This document shows positions 34,771 through 48,117 of a DNA stretch of 64,000 nucleotides, piece after piece (within the stretch, counting starts at the first letter, position 1; every line of letters begins with the position of its first letter). The stretch comes from Climacteris rufus (taxonomy: Eukaryota > Chordata > Aves > Passeriformes > Climacteridae). The notes under the pieces are model-generated. The model made no database searches. It saw only the letters and a list, made by a program, of their open reading frames with translations, and was not told the origin of the DNA. Location of the stretch: assembly GCA_013398175.1 (NCBI GenBank), contig VZRZ01000586.1, positions 2,136,327-2,200,326 on the forward strand, in the 5' to 3' direction. The position numbers and the translations under genes were made by a program.

Positions 34771-35641
34771 GCAGTTCCAGGTCTCATGAATAGGTCAGTC
34801 TGAATGGAAGGATACAAATTTTGTGTTATTAAACTGATTTTAAGCATCAGAACTGCAAAAACAAACCACATACACCCTTGGACATTGTCAGAAAAAGAGT
34901 CTAAGGCTCTGCCTATCTGCCAAATGCAAGCGGGCCAGGCGTCAGTCTGAGCCTGATCTGGCAGTGTGATTGACTGTGCTGATTAACTGCTGGCTCACAG
35001 GCTGGCTCTGCTCAGGGCTCCTCTAGCCAGCTCCCTCCAAACCAGGGTTTGATGAGCAGGGAGATGGCTGACTGCAAGCACCACTCCCAAAAGACAAGCA
35101 AAACAGGACCTGAGAGACAGCAAACAAACTTGTCGGCTCTTCAGCAGGGAGCTCTATTGTTCAAGCACCATTGACATTACAATGCACAGCACTGCTGGAA
35201 TATTTGTTCACATCCAGTCTTTGCCAGTTTCACTTTGGAAGCAGAGGGGAAACTTATAAACAGATAAAATGATGCTATGAAATCTGATATGAGCTGTCAA
35301 ACACACCTTTCAAGGAAGGAGTAAAGATGCTTGTGCTTCTTAGTCTAGATATGGCTATGGTAACTCACAACTAATATCTTACCATCTACTCAACGAAATT
35401 AAATTTTTATTAATTGCTAATTACTAATGACTGGTTTATAGCTGACAATATTTATTCTCAAAGGAAAATTGAAATTAGATTCATCATTATTCCTTTTTAT
35501 ATGCCTGTGCATTTACCCAGATGTTTAGGGTAAAGTGATCTAGATATGAGATATTTTTAGAACAATGTGTCTCAAGAATGTTAGACAGGGATGGCATGTA
35601 GCTTCTAAAAGATCCTTCACCCAGCTCTTGATTTTTCAGTA
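34771..35641. other. Unique noncoding stretch
   Basis: No gene is visible. The sequence is AT-rich except for a more GC-rich patch at about 34920-35110. Nothing specific can be assigned. Confidence 0.5.
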
Positions 35642-36084
35642 TGTTGTTTGTGGCAGTGGGCAGCAATAAAGACACGGCACACAGCTTGGTCTGCAGAGAG
35701 CCGAGAGCCAGCGAGTGAGCCCCGTTTATTGTCCTATTCCCATCTTATATAGTAGGAACCCAGGTAGATGATTTGCTAAGATCCAACCACCCCCCAGTAT
35801 GGTTGGCTGGGTTCTACACTGCCCAATTCAAAACATATCATACCTGGACTCACAACAACAGGTGCTTTATCTTGTTGTTTCTCATACCTCCCATGGGAAA
35901 GAGGGACATTCACACAAGCAGCCCCAGGCAGCAGCTTCGGGCTACTACATTGTTTAATACTGAGAGGCTGGAATCAAAATAATGCTATTGTAACTATACC
36001 CACAAGATAGATTTCCAAATTCAATTTTCTCAACATGCTTTCAGACAGTAGTTCAGTTCAGGTTATCACATTCTGGTTATCACA
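35642..36084 (-). mobile_element. Retroviral LTR, minus strand, edges approximate
   Basis: Read on the minus strand this segment has a typical retroviral LTR layout. It starts TGTGATAACC (36084), has a TATATAAG promoter box at 35744-35751, and an AATAAA signal close behind at 35725-35730. A GC-rich leader-like part follows, and it ends near CCACAAACAACA (35642). The tight TATA-to-AATAAA spacing places the poly(A) signal in U3, as in alpharetrovirus-type LTRs. The starting word TGTGATAACC occurs twice (36061-36070 and 36075-36084). I found no convincing target-site duplication, and no internal retroviral gene is readable next to it. The exact ends and family are therefore uncertain. Confidence 0.6.
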
Positions 36085-37110
36085 TCCCATGCCCCCAAAA
36101 CCATTGATTTCTACCATTTAGGAAGGCTGGGAGAAATGTTAACAGCATCAAGACTGCAAAAACAGCAGCTATAAAGTGAATTAAACAGGGAGCATTCTGA
36201 TGAACATGAATGTTGGTGAGGAAGGGAAGTCAGAAAACTTTCTCCTGATCCCTGAAGGGAGGGAGGTGATATTTTTGTAACTAAAAACCACAGCTTACAG
36301 AACTGCCATTTCTTTTAAGCCAACTGCTGTATGAGTCAACATTTTGAAGGCTCAAGTTTCAAACAGTACCAGTGTTAGCAAGCTCTTATCCAAAGCAGCA
36401 GTGATTATGAATTTTCAAAGAGTCAGAACACAGATTCAATACAGAGAAACACTTTAGTGGCATTTGAAAGGAAGTTTGGGACCTCACATGCATCTTCCAT
36501 GTAGAAAAACCAGGAAGGGCAGTGCTACTCAACTTGGCAGTTTTCAAGATAACAAGTACATTCTAAGTAGAGATTGCCATGAATAAACATCTTTTCTACA
36601 TAAATAGATGAATAAACATCTATAGGAGCAACTACTTACCACCCCAGTAGCCAGCAGATTGATTGAATCAATCTTTCTGTATTGTACCTCCTCCCTTTCA
36701 CAGGAGACAGGAGGGCACCATTCAAACCTGCAGTATTTCACTTCCCTTTTTCCTTGTTTGCATTCCTGAATGCAATTGCAAGTTCCTGCTCTAAATATGT
36801 TCAATCCAAGCAGCAAGCACTAAGGACACATCATTGTCATCCTGTGGATAGGCAGTCAAACAACTCACACATCAAACAGTCCTCTCAAAACCATGGTGTT
36901 TTAATCATCTCCAATTAAAGAATCATGAAGAGGAGGAGGCATGGGCCTCCTTCCCACAAAGAGAAAGGTCACTCTGTGAAACTGTGCCTGTTGCATCACT
37001 TGGGCAACAAGAATCAAAAATGTGAGTGAGTCCAGCTATCAGACGTTCAATTTTCATTCAGAAGGAAAATTCCCTGGATTGTCTGCATTCATAAGCAACA
37101 GTATTTTAGA
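36085..37110. other. Unique noncoding stretch
   Basis: The minus strand next to the LTR edge (36085-36100) is purine-rich (GGGGGCATGGGA), as a polypurine tract would be. It is preceded by a short hydrophobic open frame, which could be a remnant of retroviral 3' sequence or chance. A 14-bp word, 'atgaataaacatct', is repeated 27 bp apart near 36580-36620. Nothing else is seen. Confidence 0.4.
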
Positions 37111-37362
37111 AATCATAGAATGTTAAGAGTTCAAAGGGACCTTAAAGATCATCTAGCCCCAATTCCCTTTGCCATGGGCAGGGACACTTCCCACTAGACC
37201 GTGTTGCTCAAGGCCTAATCCAGCCTGGCTTTGGACATTGCCAGGGATTGGGCATCCACAAATTCTCTGGGCAACCTCTGCCAGTGTTTCACCACCCTCA
37301 CAGTAAGAATTTCTTCCTATATTTAGCCTGAACTTCCCAACTTTCAATTTGTGCTCATTGCT
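37111..37362 (-). mobile_element. CR1 LINE 3' end, minus strand
   Basis: A 250-bp CR1 3' fragment in reverse orientation. It begins with the tail complement 'aatcatagaatgttaagagt' and continues through 'tgggcagggacacttcccac' (near 37178), 'tccagcctggctttggacat' (near 37219) and 'gtttcaccaccctcacagta' (near 37286). The same subfamily text appears at 56936-57226, so these two fragments are related. Confidence 0.93.
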
Positions 37363-38307
37363 CCATGTTCTATCATGAAATGACCTAAAACCCAGGAAAA
37401 CACTCAGGCAAGGAGACAAGCATGGGCATTGCATGGTGTTAAAAATGAACAGTCAGGTGGCTCATGGAGCTCAGCAAACATGCACTTTTGCAGTGAAACT
37501 TTGCACTAAGTATATCCAGCCAGTAAAAAAGCTCTGATGATTTCATTTGAAACAGGACACAGACACCCACAGCAAGCACATTGCTGAAGTTTATGAGAAA
37601 TGAAGCATCTGAAGAGCAAGAAATGCCAAGGAAATAGAGAATTTGAGACAAATTTCTGTGGACCAGCAACGAAGAAGGAGGTCTAGGAAACAGAAATAGG
37701 AAGTGAAAAATAAAGATGAAGGGGTACAGTGAAAAAGAAGAAAGTTTTCAAGAATGAGAGCTGAAATCCTGCCTTTCATTCAGGCCAGAGGACTTAGGTC
37801 GTTGACTCCACCTGAGCCAAGGAGATCACTGAAGGAGCACTGTTAGGAGTGCAGGCAAGATTTGATGTAAAACTGAGAGACAGTGTGTTAAAAGCCCCAA
37901 GGAGAGCAAAAGCATTTTAAGACAGAACAAAGTTTAGGTCTGCTGAGATTTTCAGGACCAAGAATATAAAAAGTTATTACTGACTTCATCTATAACCTGC
38001 TGTCTTGCTGACACACTAGAGGGAGCTGAGAAAGAAGATCTCTGGAGCCTTTTGTTTTCCTGGGAGCTACACCCAACCAGTGTATGCTAGCACATTGCTA
38101 CCTAGAATGAACACTTGGGGAAGGCTGTAATTGACTGTTTCTGAAGAGCAGGTGCGTGGTTGCATCAGTGAGGAACAGCCTGAGGAAGCTGTAACTCTGT
38201 TGTTGTGCCTGTGTGGTGTCTGGCTGTGCTCTGCTTCGGCACGTTTGCACAAGCACTTACAGAGGTGTGAAGGGGGGATTAGGCTAAGGGTAAAACTGAT
38301 GGATGTC

Positions 38308-38357
38308 GTTGGGAGTAACTCCACTGACACTGGTTGGGAGTAACTCCACTGACACTG
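38308..38357. repeat. 2 x 25-bp perfect tandem repeat
   Basis: Two identical 25-bp units lie head to tail at 38308-38332 and 38333-38357 (starting 'gttgggagtaactcc'). Being perfect, it is a young duplication or a length error in the assembly. Confidence 0.98.
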
Positions 38358-40862
38358 GTGAAGGCTGGAGTGTCATGAACATTAGCTGTGGCTAATGCAC
38401 TTGATTTATAGATGATGAAGAGCACTGGCACATTTTTGCGTAGCCACCAATCTGCAGAGGAAGGAGAGAAATTTCAGAAGGATTTTATGCCGAGTAATAA
38501 ATGTGTTTCACAGATTTACAAGCAACAACAAAAATCAAACAAATCACTGGAAAGCCTGGGTAATGTGGCAGCCTTGAAAAGTTTCTTGTGCGAGCATTTT
38601 TATTTCTTTTCTTTCAGTGTAAAACATTATTTCTGCTGAATATTTGCCCTTTACTTTGCTAAGCCAATTTTCTCAAAAAAGAGATGGAGACTTTTCTCTA
38701 TTTTGCAAATCACTTAACAAGGATTTTTAAAATACTGTAAAAGTATTTTATTCCTTTTCTTTTCTTCCTTGTTTGGGAGGAGAAAAGAAAAATCTAACCA
38801 ACTACTTGAACTATGTGGAGTAAGATAACATCAGAAGAACGAAGTTAATAATTCATCATATTCCTACACTCCTACAAAGAAGCAAAAAGGACAATGGCTT
38901 ATAACAAGAAGCCAGAGAGAAATGTAAGCTTGAGCAATAGGAATATCTGATTAGAAAAAACATATGTTCAAAGCATTACATTGATACATTAAGAAGATAA
39001 TAAGAATAAAAATTACAACAACAAGATAAAAACTGCTCTACAATAACATAAATTATTTACTAGATACACATTATGGGTTTTGTTGGATCCACATTTGTGG
39101 TACAGACAATGTAATTTTTACTTCAAAAATTTTATGACACATAACAGATCTGTACTACTTGTCAGAAAGATTACAAGCATTCTTATTGCTTTTGTAATTC
39201 TCATGTCAGAATTTGACAACAGATTATTTTCTACTCTATTGATCACAGTATCTTGGATGCATTATGGAAAATTTATTAATTTTTTGAAGTTACTGCGGTT
39301 TGGCTAAAAGTAAAAAAGTGGTTTTTTTACAACATCTATAAAACATTTTTCTTTCTATTTAACATAAAGTTTTACTGGAATTTGCACTGAAGGAAAAGTT
39401 TGCCAAGCTAAGATAGGTGCTTGGCATATGCTCTGTACATAAAGTGGTGCAGAAAGATTGTTTCTTTTGTGAAGGGTGTAGCTCAAAGAAGAAATTTCAA
39501 AAGTTTCAGAAAATCTCAGAGCTTTGTAAAGAACCTGCTATAAACCTTTCCACATCTGACATGACTAAAAATAGCATTTTCCTTTTTCTGCCTGTACTGT
39601 ACCTTTTGTTCTTGGAGCCTCCTCTGCGCAGACTTTGTCAGACCAGCCCACCAGATGTGCCTTGGTAGGCAGCAGTGGGAGAACCCAAGAGCTACAGCCA
39701 GGCTGGGAGCTGGGACAGGATTAACTGAGACAGACTTAACTGGGACAGAGTCGAGAAGAAGGCTTGTGGGGAAAGGAAGCTTCTTGGTGCAGCCTTACTT
39801 CTGGGGTGGGCAGGGCTGCAGAGTGGCAGTCTGTGTGATCCAGGAATTAAGGGTCTGGATGAAGTGAGAGTTAATCAAATGACCTGAAAAACACACATTG
39901 GACCCAACCTGAGGCAGGGATAGGCCCAATGGGGCATTGCTCATCTCTCATTGGGAGCTTCTTTCTAGCTCTTGGAAGAACAGCAACCTCAGAAAGAGAT
40001 TTCTCTCAGACTTCCAAGTATTACAACTTAATATAAAACCATTAGAATATTCAGAGTGTCACATCGTTATTGCAAATCCAATGTGCAAACACAATTACAG
40101 TAACACAACCGATACAGAGACAATTGTGTCCAAAATCACTAAAAACTATATAGTAAAATAAGAGGCTTTTAAATCCTGGATGAGTAGCTGAAAACAAGTA
40201 ACCTCACCACCACTCCCCCTCTTCCCACCCATGATGACAGTGCAATGTCCATTTTTCTTTCTGTTCTTGGTCCAACAACTTCCAGCAGTCTGCTGGCTTT
40301 CTAATAATCTGCACCTCTCCTGGTTCTTGAGGAGGCCTACTTGTTCTGTGGGCATCTCTGAGGCTTGACTCTGCCTTGCTGTGATGCGAAGAGACCTCTG
40401 CCACTGCTGCCTGGCCTCCCCCAGCTGGGTATGCCAAGGCTCAGTGCATGCTTTGCTTCCTCCCCATGATTTTATCTGACTTCAGAAGCAGAACTAAAAC
40501 AGGGCAAACACAGCAGCCAGATGCCCTGCTGGTCAACCACACTCTTTTAATGAAAGTTACCACATATTACACACACACAAAACTAGTTATGATACTTCAT
40601 TTATTGTGTTTGTCCTGAAGTGTGGTGTATTTCCAATATACCAAGACCCAAAGAAAATTATATGGCTGGAATTAAGCAACCATGACAGCAAAGTCAAAAA
40701 AAAAAAAACAAAACCAAAAAAACAATACCAAAACAGACACACCCACTTACTACTCAGAGAATATTTCTTTTAAAAATGGTCACATCATACTGAATTCTTG
40801 GTCATAATCTTCAAAGAAGGAGATTTATGCAAGCATCTTGGGAATTAAAATCCCTATAGAAA

Positions 40863-40902
40863 ATTAAGAACTTAATAGAGACATTAAGAACTTAACAGAG
40901 AC
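40863..40902. repeat. 2 x 20-bp tandem repeat
   Basis: Two 20-bp units, at 40863-40882 and 40883-40902 (starting 'attaagaactta'), differ at one position (t/c). It is a small local duplication in AT-rich sequence. Confidence 0.95.
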
Positions 40903-43900
40903 ATTAGACCCATTTTGACCTCTCTGATGTTCCCTCCCTGCTGTACAGGGTTCCCTCCCTGTACTGCCCAGGATGCAACTGCACATTTATCTACTCACTT
41001 TATCTAACTAAACAGATATAAAAGCAGTGTTGCAGAACCTGAATTTAGTCTCTGTTTACACACAGCTCAAAAGCCTTTCCTTGTGCCTCCTGGCTGTTTG
41101 AGGCTATGGGCCTCTGAGCAGCAGAACTGATGTTGCAGGTTGGTGGTAAGGGAAGGACTTGTTGCACCGTCCCTCGTCCTAGCCCAGGGCTCTGCACTCC
41201 TTGGATCCTTCCATAAGTTGACTAACCCAAGCAGGGGAGTTTTGCTTTTTTAAAAAGTATTTAATTTGTTTCTTGGGAAGAACTTGGCACAAGACAGTGG
41301 AAGAGACAGAGAAGTGCTATTTGGGCCAGTAGCTGTTGGGTTGCCTTATCCCTGTTCATACTAGCTGCCATAACCTCCTCGTCAGATGAAGGGTATTGTC
41401 TCTCTATACAAACTTCAGAGGAGAAACAACAGTGATCAAAATGCTATATAAGAGGCTGTCAATGGTGATTTGAGATCCTCAGTTCAAGTGCAAACTACCC
41501 GGAAGATGCTCCTCAGAAATACATGTCTTTAACACAAAAATTTGTAGTGTGCAAGAGGTTGAACTATGTGAGCTCATGGTCCCTTCTGTCATGTTCTGGC
41601 CTTTAAAATTGTAGTGAGGCGTGATAAATAAGTAAATAACTTACCATCAGCCCATTGCCAGGATTCAGAGGTTTTTTGGTCAAAAACTTAGAGTGTCCCT
41701 CCTCTCCCTATCAAATCTGTTCAACCTGAAAGCAGAGAAAGATTGATCCAGAATTAGGGGCTTATAGAAAAACTTTTAAAAGTCTTTATTCACCAATTTA
41801 GATGAGACAAACTGGCAAACTACCTTACAACTATGTTGCAGTCATAAGTTGCTGTGCTAGCACTGCTTTTTATTCTCCCTCTAGCCTAAACATCTTACTG
41901 GAAACATTTTAGGTTTAGATATTTCATCAACAGTGGGTAAATAGAGAAGATCTTTGGTCCTGGCAGGGGACCAGGATGAGGTCAGATTTGTACAGTAACA
42001 AAAACTGACACAATTTAGAAGATGATTTAACAGTGGCAACTGTGTAACCACTGACAGGGGCTGACTGCATGCAAAGGCAGCTGTACCATAAGAGTCAGGA
42101 CATTTATTTTCTTGCTCTTTGGCATATTCTTTCTTCAGCTCTGTATGCACCACCATTTCTACAGGAGATTATTTCAGAACAAATGCTTTGACTGGAACTA
42201 TGTGACTGAAGCTGCTCCATTCAGGACTCAACTGAAAAATACTTTGTACTGTAAGGGACGATGTGAAATCTGACTTCAAATTGTGCTCTACCCAGATACG
42301 CACTACAGAAAGAATTCTACAGTTAAACTCTTGTCTCTGTTTTTCTCTGGGTTGTACTGCTTAGGATACTTTCTAGGGTCCACGTCTAAATACACTATTC
42401 ACAGTTTCAGTAAAAACTCCCACTGTGGCTTGGAAAGAAGTCACTTGCATCCCCTACCTCTGCTGGCCCAACAGGCAAGCACAGTGCTGACATTGCACTT
42501 TGCACTTCCTAGAAGCCTTGTGATTTCAGTTTTATTTTTTTCCTTTTTCAGGGTTGGAGATTTTTTTAATTGTTTGGGACACTCCAATCCCTCCTAATCC
42601 CCAGTTTCTCTAGGAGCCAAGGTGACCATGCTGTCAGTGGGTATGTATGAGCCTCCAGGCATTTTTAACCAAAGTCCTAGCACGGAACTGAGCCGTGAAG
42701 CTGGCAGCAGGCAGAAGTGTGTGACTCACTATGAAAGGACAGGAGCACGAGGGCAGTTTAAAATAGTTTGTTTCTCCCAAGAGTGCTTCTTTCCCTAGGC
42801 CAGCTGTGTTTTCAACCTGAAAAAGACGTGTGAGCAGATTTTGTTCAGTTTGTACTCTGTCTTGGCATACTCCATGTTTATTTGCTTCTCCTCTCTCTCT
42901 CAGGCTCTGTGTTTTTCTATCCTTTTCCTGGATCTTTCCTTTTCCTTCATTCCCTCTTTCCTTATTACTGTGGCAGTGAGAGTGCCCGTATGCCTAGAGA
43001 TGTGATCCAGCTGCATCCCAAGCCTATACCTGGACAAGACGCAGTTGTGTCCTCCCTCTTATCCCAGAAGGGAATTATGCTGTGGTCTCTCAGGTGAACC
43101 CATGGGGACTCCAGCAAGGATGAGGACTGCAAGGTGTTCTGCATGGAACCTAAGTCCTTGCTGGCCAAAAAGTTAGCTGATTCCAGAGGAAGTGGATTCT
43201 CTAAGAATCACTATGGTTGTTCTGAATTAAGTTCCCATAGAGGCAATGTTTGGTAGTCCACCTGTGCTTGAGTTAAATGTTCTGTTTTCTGTTCAATTAA
43301 TTGGACGTAACTAAAAAAAGAATCCACTGTAAACAAGATTGAGAAACAGTGCCTTAAAGTCTGTTATTGTATTTATAGAGGTCAGTCGAGCATATAGAAA
43401 TAATGACTGTTTGCTCAGTGCATAATCTCTTTATTCTGGTTTACATCAGCTCTTGACCACATACAATTAAAGAACCTGGCACAACCAAATGCTGAACCTG
43501 GCCAGGATCAGATACATGAGCTACACCCAGGCCTCTCCCAGCTTTTGTGTACCTGCTGTTCATGCTGATCTAACTACAAAACATTCAAACTGCAGCACGA
43601 TCAGGACGAGTGCTTCCTGTGCTGGCTGGGATAAAACCAGGTTAGTCAGCAATATACTTGGCTCAAACCCAGGGAGGTTTTTAGGCAATCTCACTATAAA
43701 CCCTGACATAGGTGCTAGCCTACAGTGAAGAGCCGGGCTACAGCAAGGTGAAGGACTTTGGAGAAGTAGAGGATGTTAATCCACCAGTAGCTTCCTCTCA
43801 CCACTGGAGGCAGTCAGTGACTGGTAACTGGCTAGAACCTGGGCAGAGCAAAGACTTGAGGTGGAGAGAGGACATGGTACCTGAAATTTTCAGTCATGAT

Positions 43901-46900
43901 TACACAGGGCACCAAGCACAAAGCACTGGTGAGGTGAAACCTCTGCTTACCTGCATTGCTGTCCTGTGGCTGAACCTGTGAAGGCAGGGCATGCCCCTCT
44001 CCTGCTGAACTATGCCACTGCCTGGAGCATGGCCCTGAAAGCCTTCCAGGAGCAGGACAGGCATCAGTGCCTGGGACACACCAATTTTCCTAAAAATGAA
44101 GAATGCTAAGAGGAGGAAAAGGGGATACATTTTTTCCTATGTACCGTGTGTTTCACAGCAACGAGCACCCCTGTGATTGTCTGTAGATCAGGCAGGTGGT
44201 TTTGTGATTCCTGATGATGTGTTGGTGTGCAGCAGTGCTCTGCTCATCCTTTCCTGGTTTCGTCTTCATTTCTGACACCCTAATAACTTCTTGCTCCCAC
44301 CTGCCCCCTTCCACCCACAGCAAGGTGTATGCATATGATCCTGGCATGAGAGAGTCCAGGGATCCCTAGAAGAGACTGTGGTGTGTGATACAGACCATAT
44401 GGGACCCCAGAATGGGCAAGGATAGGACGGGATGTAGACTGAGCCCTGATGTGCAGAAAATGTGCTATGGAGAATGTGGGAAGCCTCCTCCCATCAGGAA
44501 GAGAGGAAGTAAAAGGATAAAGGGGGCTGCATACAGGAAGGGGAGGACCATGGCCCTGTAAGGGAAGCAGCATGCACATACAGCTCTGCCTTAGAAGGGG
44601 CTGAAGAAGTGGGATTGACCATGCAGCGTGGCTGGAGATAAAATATACTTAGTGATGCCAGGGCTGGAAAACATCTGAGAAAGAGAAGGACTGACTGGGA
44701 CTTCTACAGCTCCTATGAGAACATGTGATTTCCTTGAAAATCACAACAGGAGGTCTTGCATTATAGGAGATAGCATCAAAGCATGGCAAGGTGGAATGAT
44801 CCCCACTTGGAGTCCCAAACATGGTCAATGGCCCCTGGCTGAGTGGCCACAGAGCAGCAGGCGCTGAGTAAGAATTGTCCTTGGGGGCCTAGGCCCCAGT
44901 CACCTCTCAATCATTACTGGAAATAATTGGAAATGTGCCTCTGTGGGAGGTGAGAGCTGAAGCAGCAGTAATATGCATTGCCTCTTCCTGATTAGTGTCA
45001 AATGCCAATGTGAGACCTCACACATTATAGTTTAAGACTGTGGTCTAGGCTCTGCCAACATTCAAGCATGCAGTTAACTTCTGTAGACATGATTCAGGCT
45101 CTGGGCCTCTAGTGGGACTTAATCAAGTGCTTAAATTTTGTGAACAGAAAGGGGGTCTCCTGTGTACTGGAAGTTAAAGGTTGTAGGGTTTGGCTGAGGC
45201 AGGGCTAACTTCAGAGTAAATCAATGAAATCAGAACTTCCAGGGTTAGAAAAGTAGAGAGAAGGGAGAGAAGAACCAGGCACACACTTTTTATGGATCTT
45301 CTCCTTTTCATTCAATCTGTTAATGCTAGCAAAATTTGGGATACTTAAAAAAAAACCAAAAACAAAGCCACTATTGACAACATCGTTTAAGGAATAGCAG
45401 AAGACAGGACAGGAGATCACCATTAAGCAACATCCTATCTTGAAAGACAGTGCTCAAGAAGGCAGTCTGTGATATTGATCCTGGCTCTCTTCCCTCACTT
45501 CAAAAATGTTATAAATGCTGACATTAAAAGTGCTGTTCTATGATGACAGGGAAAAGAGAATTAGAACGGATTTTTACAGTCCTGTACTTTGAGCAAGTCA
45601 TGGTGTTGGTCACATAAGCATCCAAACATTTATGTTTTATTTATAAATAAGCCTTTTCCAACACACTTCCTGGTTAAAAGGCAGCATTCAAACCACAGAA
45701 ATCCTTTGTGTCATGTGTAGTGCTCATTATTCTGGGAAACTCTGAGAGATGTCTATTGTATACTGAATGCTTTGTTTCAAGCTTGCAGAGGTCCTTCTGG
45801 GATACTTCCCCACAAGGTTACTGTGGCTGTGTTTAACAAGCACTTGAAACCCAGAGCATGTACTTGTAGTAAAAATGAGAATATGTAGCAGCATGTTAAG
45901 TACTATGGAAAACTGCAGCCTGGCCCAATGCTGGGGGAAGGGAATTTCTGTCATTGTCAGCAGGAAACTTCTGCAGGTCTGAAATAATAAGAGGAATAAT
46001 AGAAATCTAAGTATGATTTAGGAATGTACATACATTTCCATTCCAGTATTGAGTACCTGTAAATAGCTTCATTTCAGAGATTTTTTTTTTTTTGGCAGGT
46101 TCCAGAAATACGACTATATGTATTTCAGAATTGGTGGCAAACAGAAGTCAAATACTGCTGGGTTTGGTGTGATGCAAAATTCTGCCTGTTACATAAATTG
46201 CAAAGTTATTATTGTGAAAACCAAACCAGTCAGCTTGAGAAAATACCATTTAACATCCCTTGTGACATTAAATTTATGCCCCTTAAGAACAAGAGGAAAT
46301 ATCATGGCATTTTCTAGAGGCTGAGTTTTATAGAGACCTGCTGGATGTAATACCCACAGCAGCCCTGTCCAAGAAAAATCTGATCTTCATTTTAGCATTC
46401 ATTTAGCAGTTGGTGTGGAAATCACTGAGCCCTTCATACGACCTTTTGTTCTGTCTCCAAACAATAGCCTCACAATGAGGCACTCTAAGCAGAAGTGTCA
46501 GTATTTCTTCTGTGGATATCTAGAAATCTGACTGTACAATTTGCTGCATAGCCTCTTACCAGGTTCAGAAAAAGAATCAGTGACTCCACGTGATAATTGT
46601 TGTGTCTGCAGCCTTTTATTGACACATTCTAACATTTGTAAAACCAATTACTTTTCCCTCCACTTAGAATTCTCGTTAAAAGTTCGATGATTTAGAGTCC
46701 ATCACTTTCACAATTCCTACAAATGCATTAACACTGTATTTATAATGTGTTGCATAGGGAAATACAGGACTCTTTCTCAATTGGCAATGGAAACATTTGT
46801 CACAGAATAGCAGTGTGATGCTGGCATTAACTTCCTGCAGACGAAGTTACACTTTTCTTGAGATGGAATGAAGGATATTTGCAGCTCTAAGCCCAGAAAC

Positions 46901-47988
46901 CTCAGCTGTGAGTGATGCAGCATTACACTATCCTGATTCTGACCTCAATTATTTGAATAAAATTATGTCTGATTTAAATAATTTTGGATCATCTGGTTCT
47001 TGAAGATTTCACATCATGGAAAAACTGACAACAGACTAATTTCTGTAATTTATTTATTTTTCCCTAAGCAAATGGCCTTGCAAACAGTACTGCAAAAGTA
47101 CCATGCAAACATTGTTCTTTGTCTACTAGATAGAACCAATATTATCAATATTTGAATTCAGACCACACCATCTTTGCTTCCCACTTCTGTTGCACGTATT
47201 AGACCTTGAGGTAGACAAGACCATTTGAACCCAAAAAACCTGCAAGAAGAATAGTAAAGTACAGCAGTTTTTATCAAATCTCCCCAGGGAGCATTAGACT
47301 AGGTGGAAAGTGAGAGCATCTGTTTCATTAAGGTTGTCTGGTTAAGGACCTTTTCAGTCTATGTTTGATAATATATAAAGAGGGAGTGGTAAACAGAGAC
47401 AAAAGTGCAAACCTGATAAAGGAGAGATAATGGAGGTCAGTCCAAACTCCAAAAGTCCCCAGTCCCTTATTGATGGGCCACTGAGAATCTCTGACCATAG
47501 CAATGGAGAGAGCCAGCCTGGAGTTTGCAGCGGATAAGAATGGGAAAACAGGAGGAACACGAAGATTTGAGAAATTTGAGGTGGTCCCGTGGGACTGTGC
47601 AAAATTCATTAAGGAATGTTTATGAACTGGGTATGAGGAAAGAAGGCAGTGGTGACTGGGCACAAAGGAGTACTAAGGGTCACATGTAGAGCAGGGCTGC
47701 CAGTGCACTTGTCTGAGCCCTCCTGTTATCCCACAGTCTCTCCTGCCTCTGACTTGCTCCTTTCCTAAGTCCCTCCAACTAATTTCACTCTCTATCCCAT
47801 GTGCATGAGGGCTGCCAGGACTGTGTGCCAGCTACAGAGGGAGTGTTTTTGTCACAGCTGTTGGAACCAGCTGGGGTGTGGGTGCCTCCTCCTGAGAGAG
47901 GGAGGAAGGATCCCAGCACCAGCCCAACAAATGCTGTGTCTTTGCATCTGTGTCTGTGTGAGAGGTTGACTTTTCACTGCCAACACTA

Positions 47989-48117
47989 CAAGGCCAGGAT
48001 GGACACGACTTTGGGCAACCTGATCTAGTGAAGGGTTCCCTGCCCATGGCAGGGATATTGGAATTAGGTGATCTTTAACATCTCTTGCAATCCAAATGAT
48101 TCTGTGATTCTGTGATC
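47989..48117 (+). mobile_element. CR1 LINE 3' tail fragment, plus strand
   Basis: A 129-bp CR1 3' UTR end. It contains 'aaggccaggatggacacgac', 'gggcaacctgatctagtgaa' and 'ccctgcccatggcaggga', and ends with tail words 'gattctgtgattctgtgat' at 48099-48117. It is the plus-strand counterpart of the fragments at 37111-37362 and 56936-57226, and of the 3' end of 54507-55686. Confidence 0.94.

Larger units (their letters stand above)
37363..47988. other. Long unique noncoding stretch
   Basis: 10.6 kb without a recognisable gene, RNA gene or mobile element. It contains a perfect 2x25-bp tandem repeat at 38308-38357, a 2x20-bp tandem repeat at 40863-40902, A-rich runs near 40698-40725, and a T run near 46080-46093. 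Open frames (up to 111 codons at 47328-47663, minus) have no recognisable product. Moderately GC-rich patches occur around 39640-39860, 40200-40450 and 43900-44600, without any gene signature. Confidence 0.5.
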
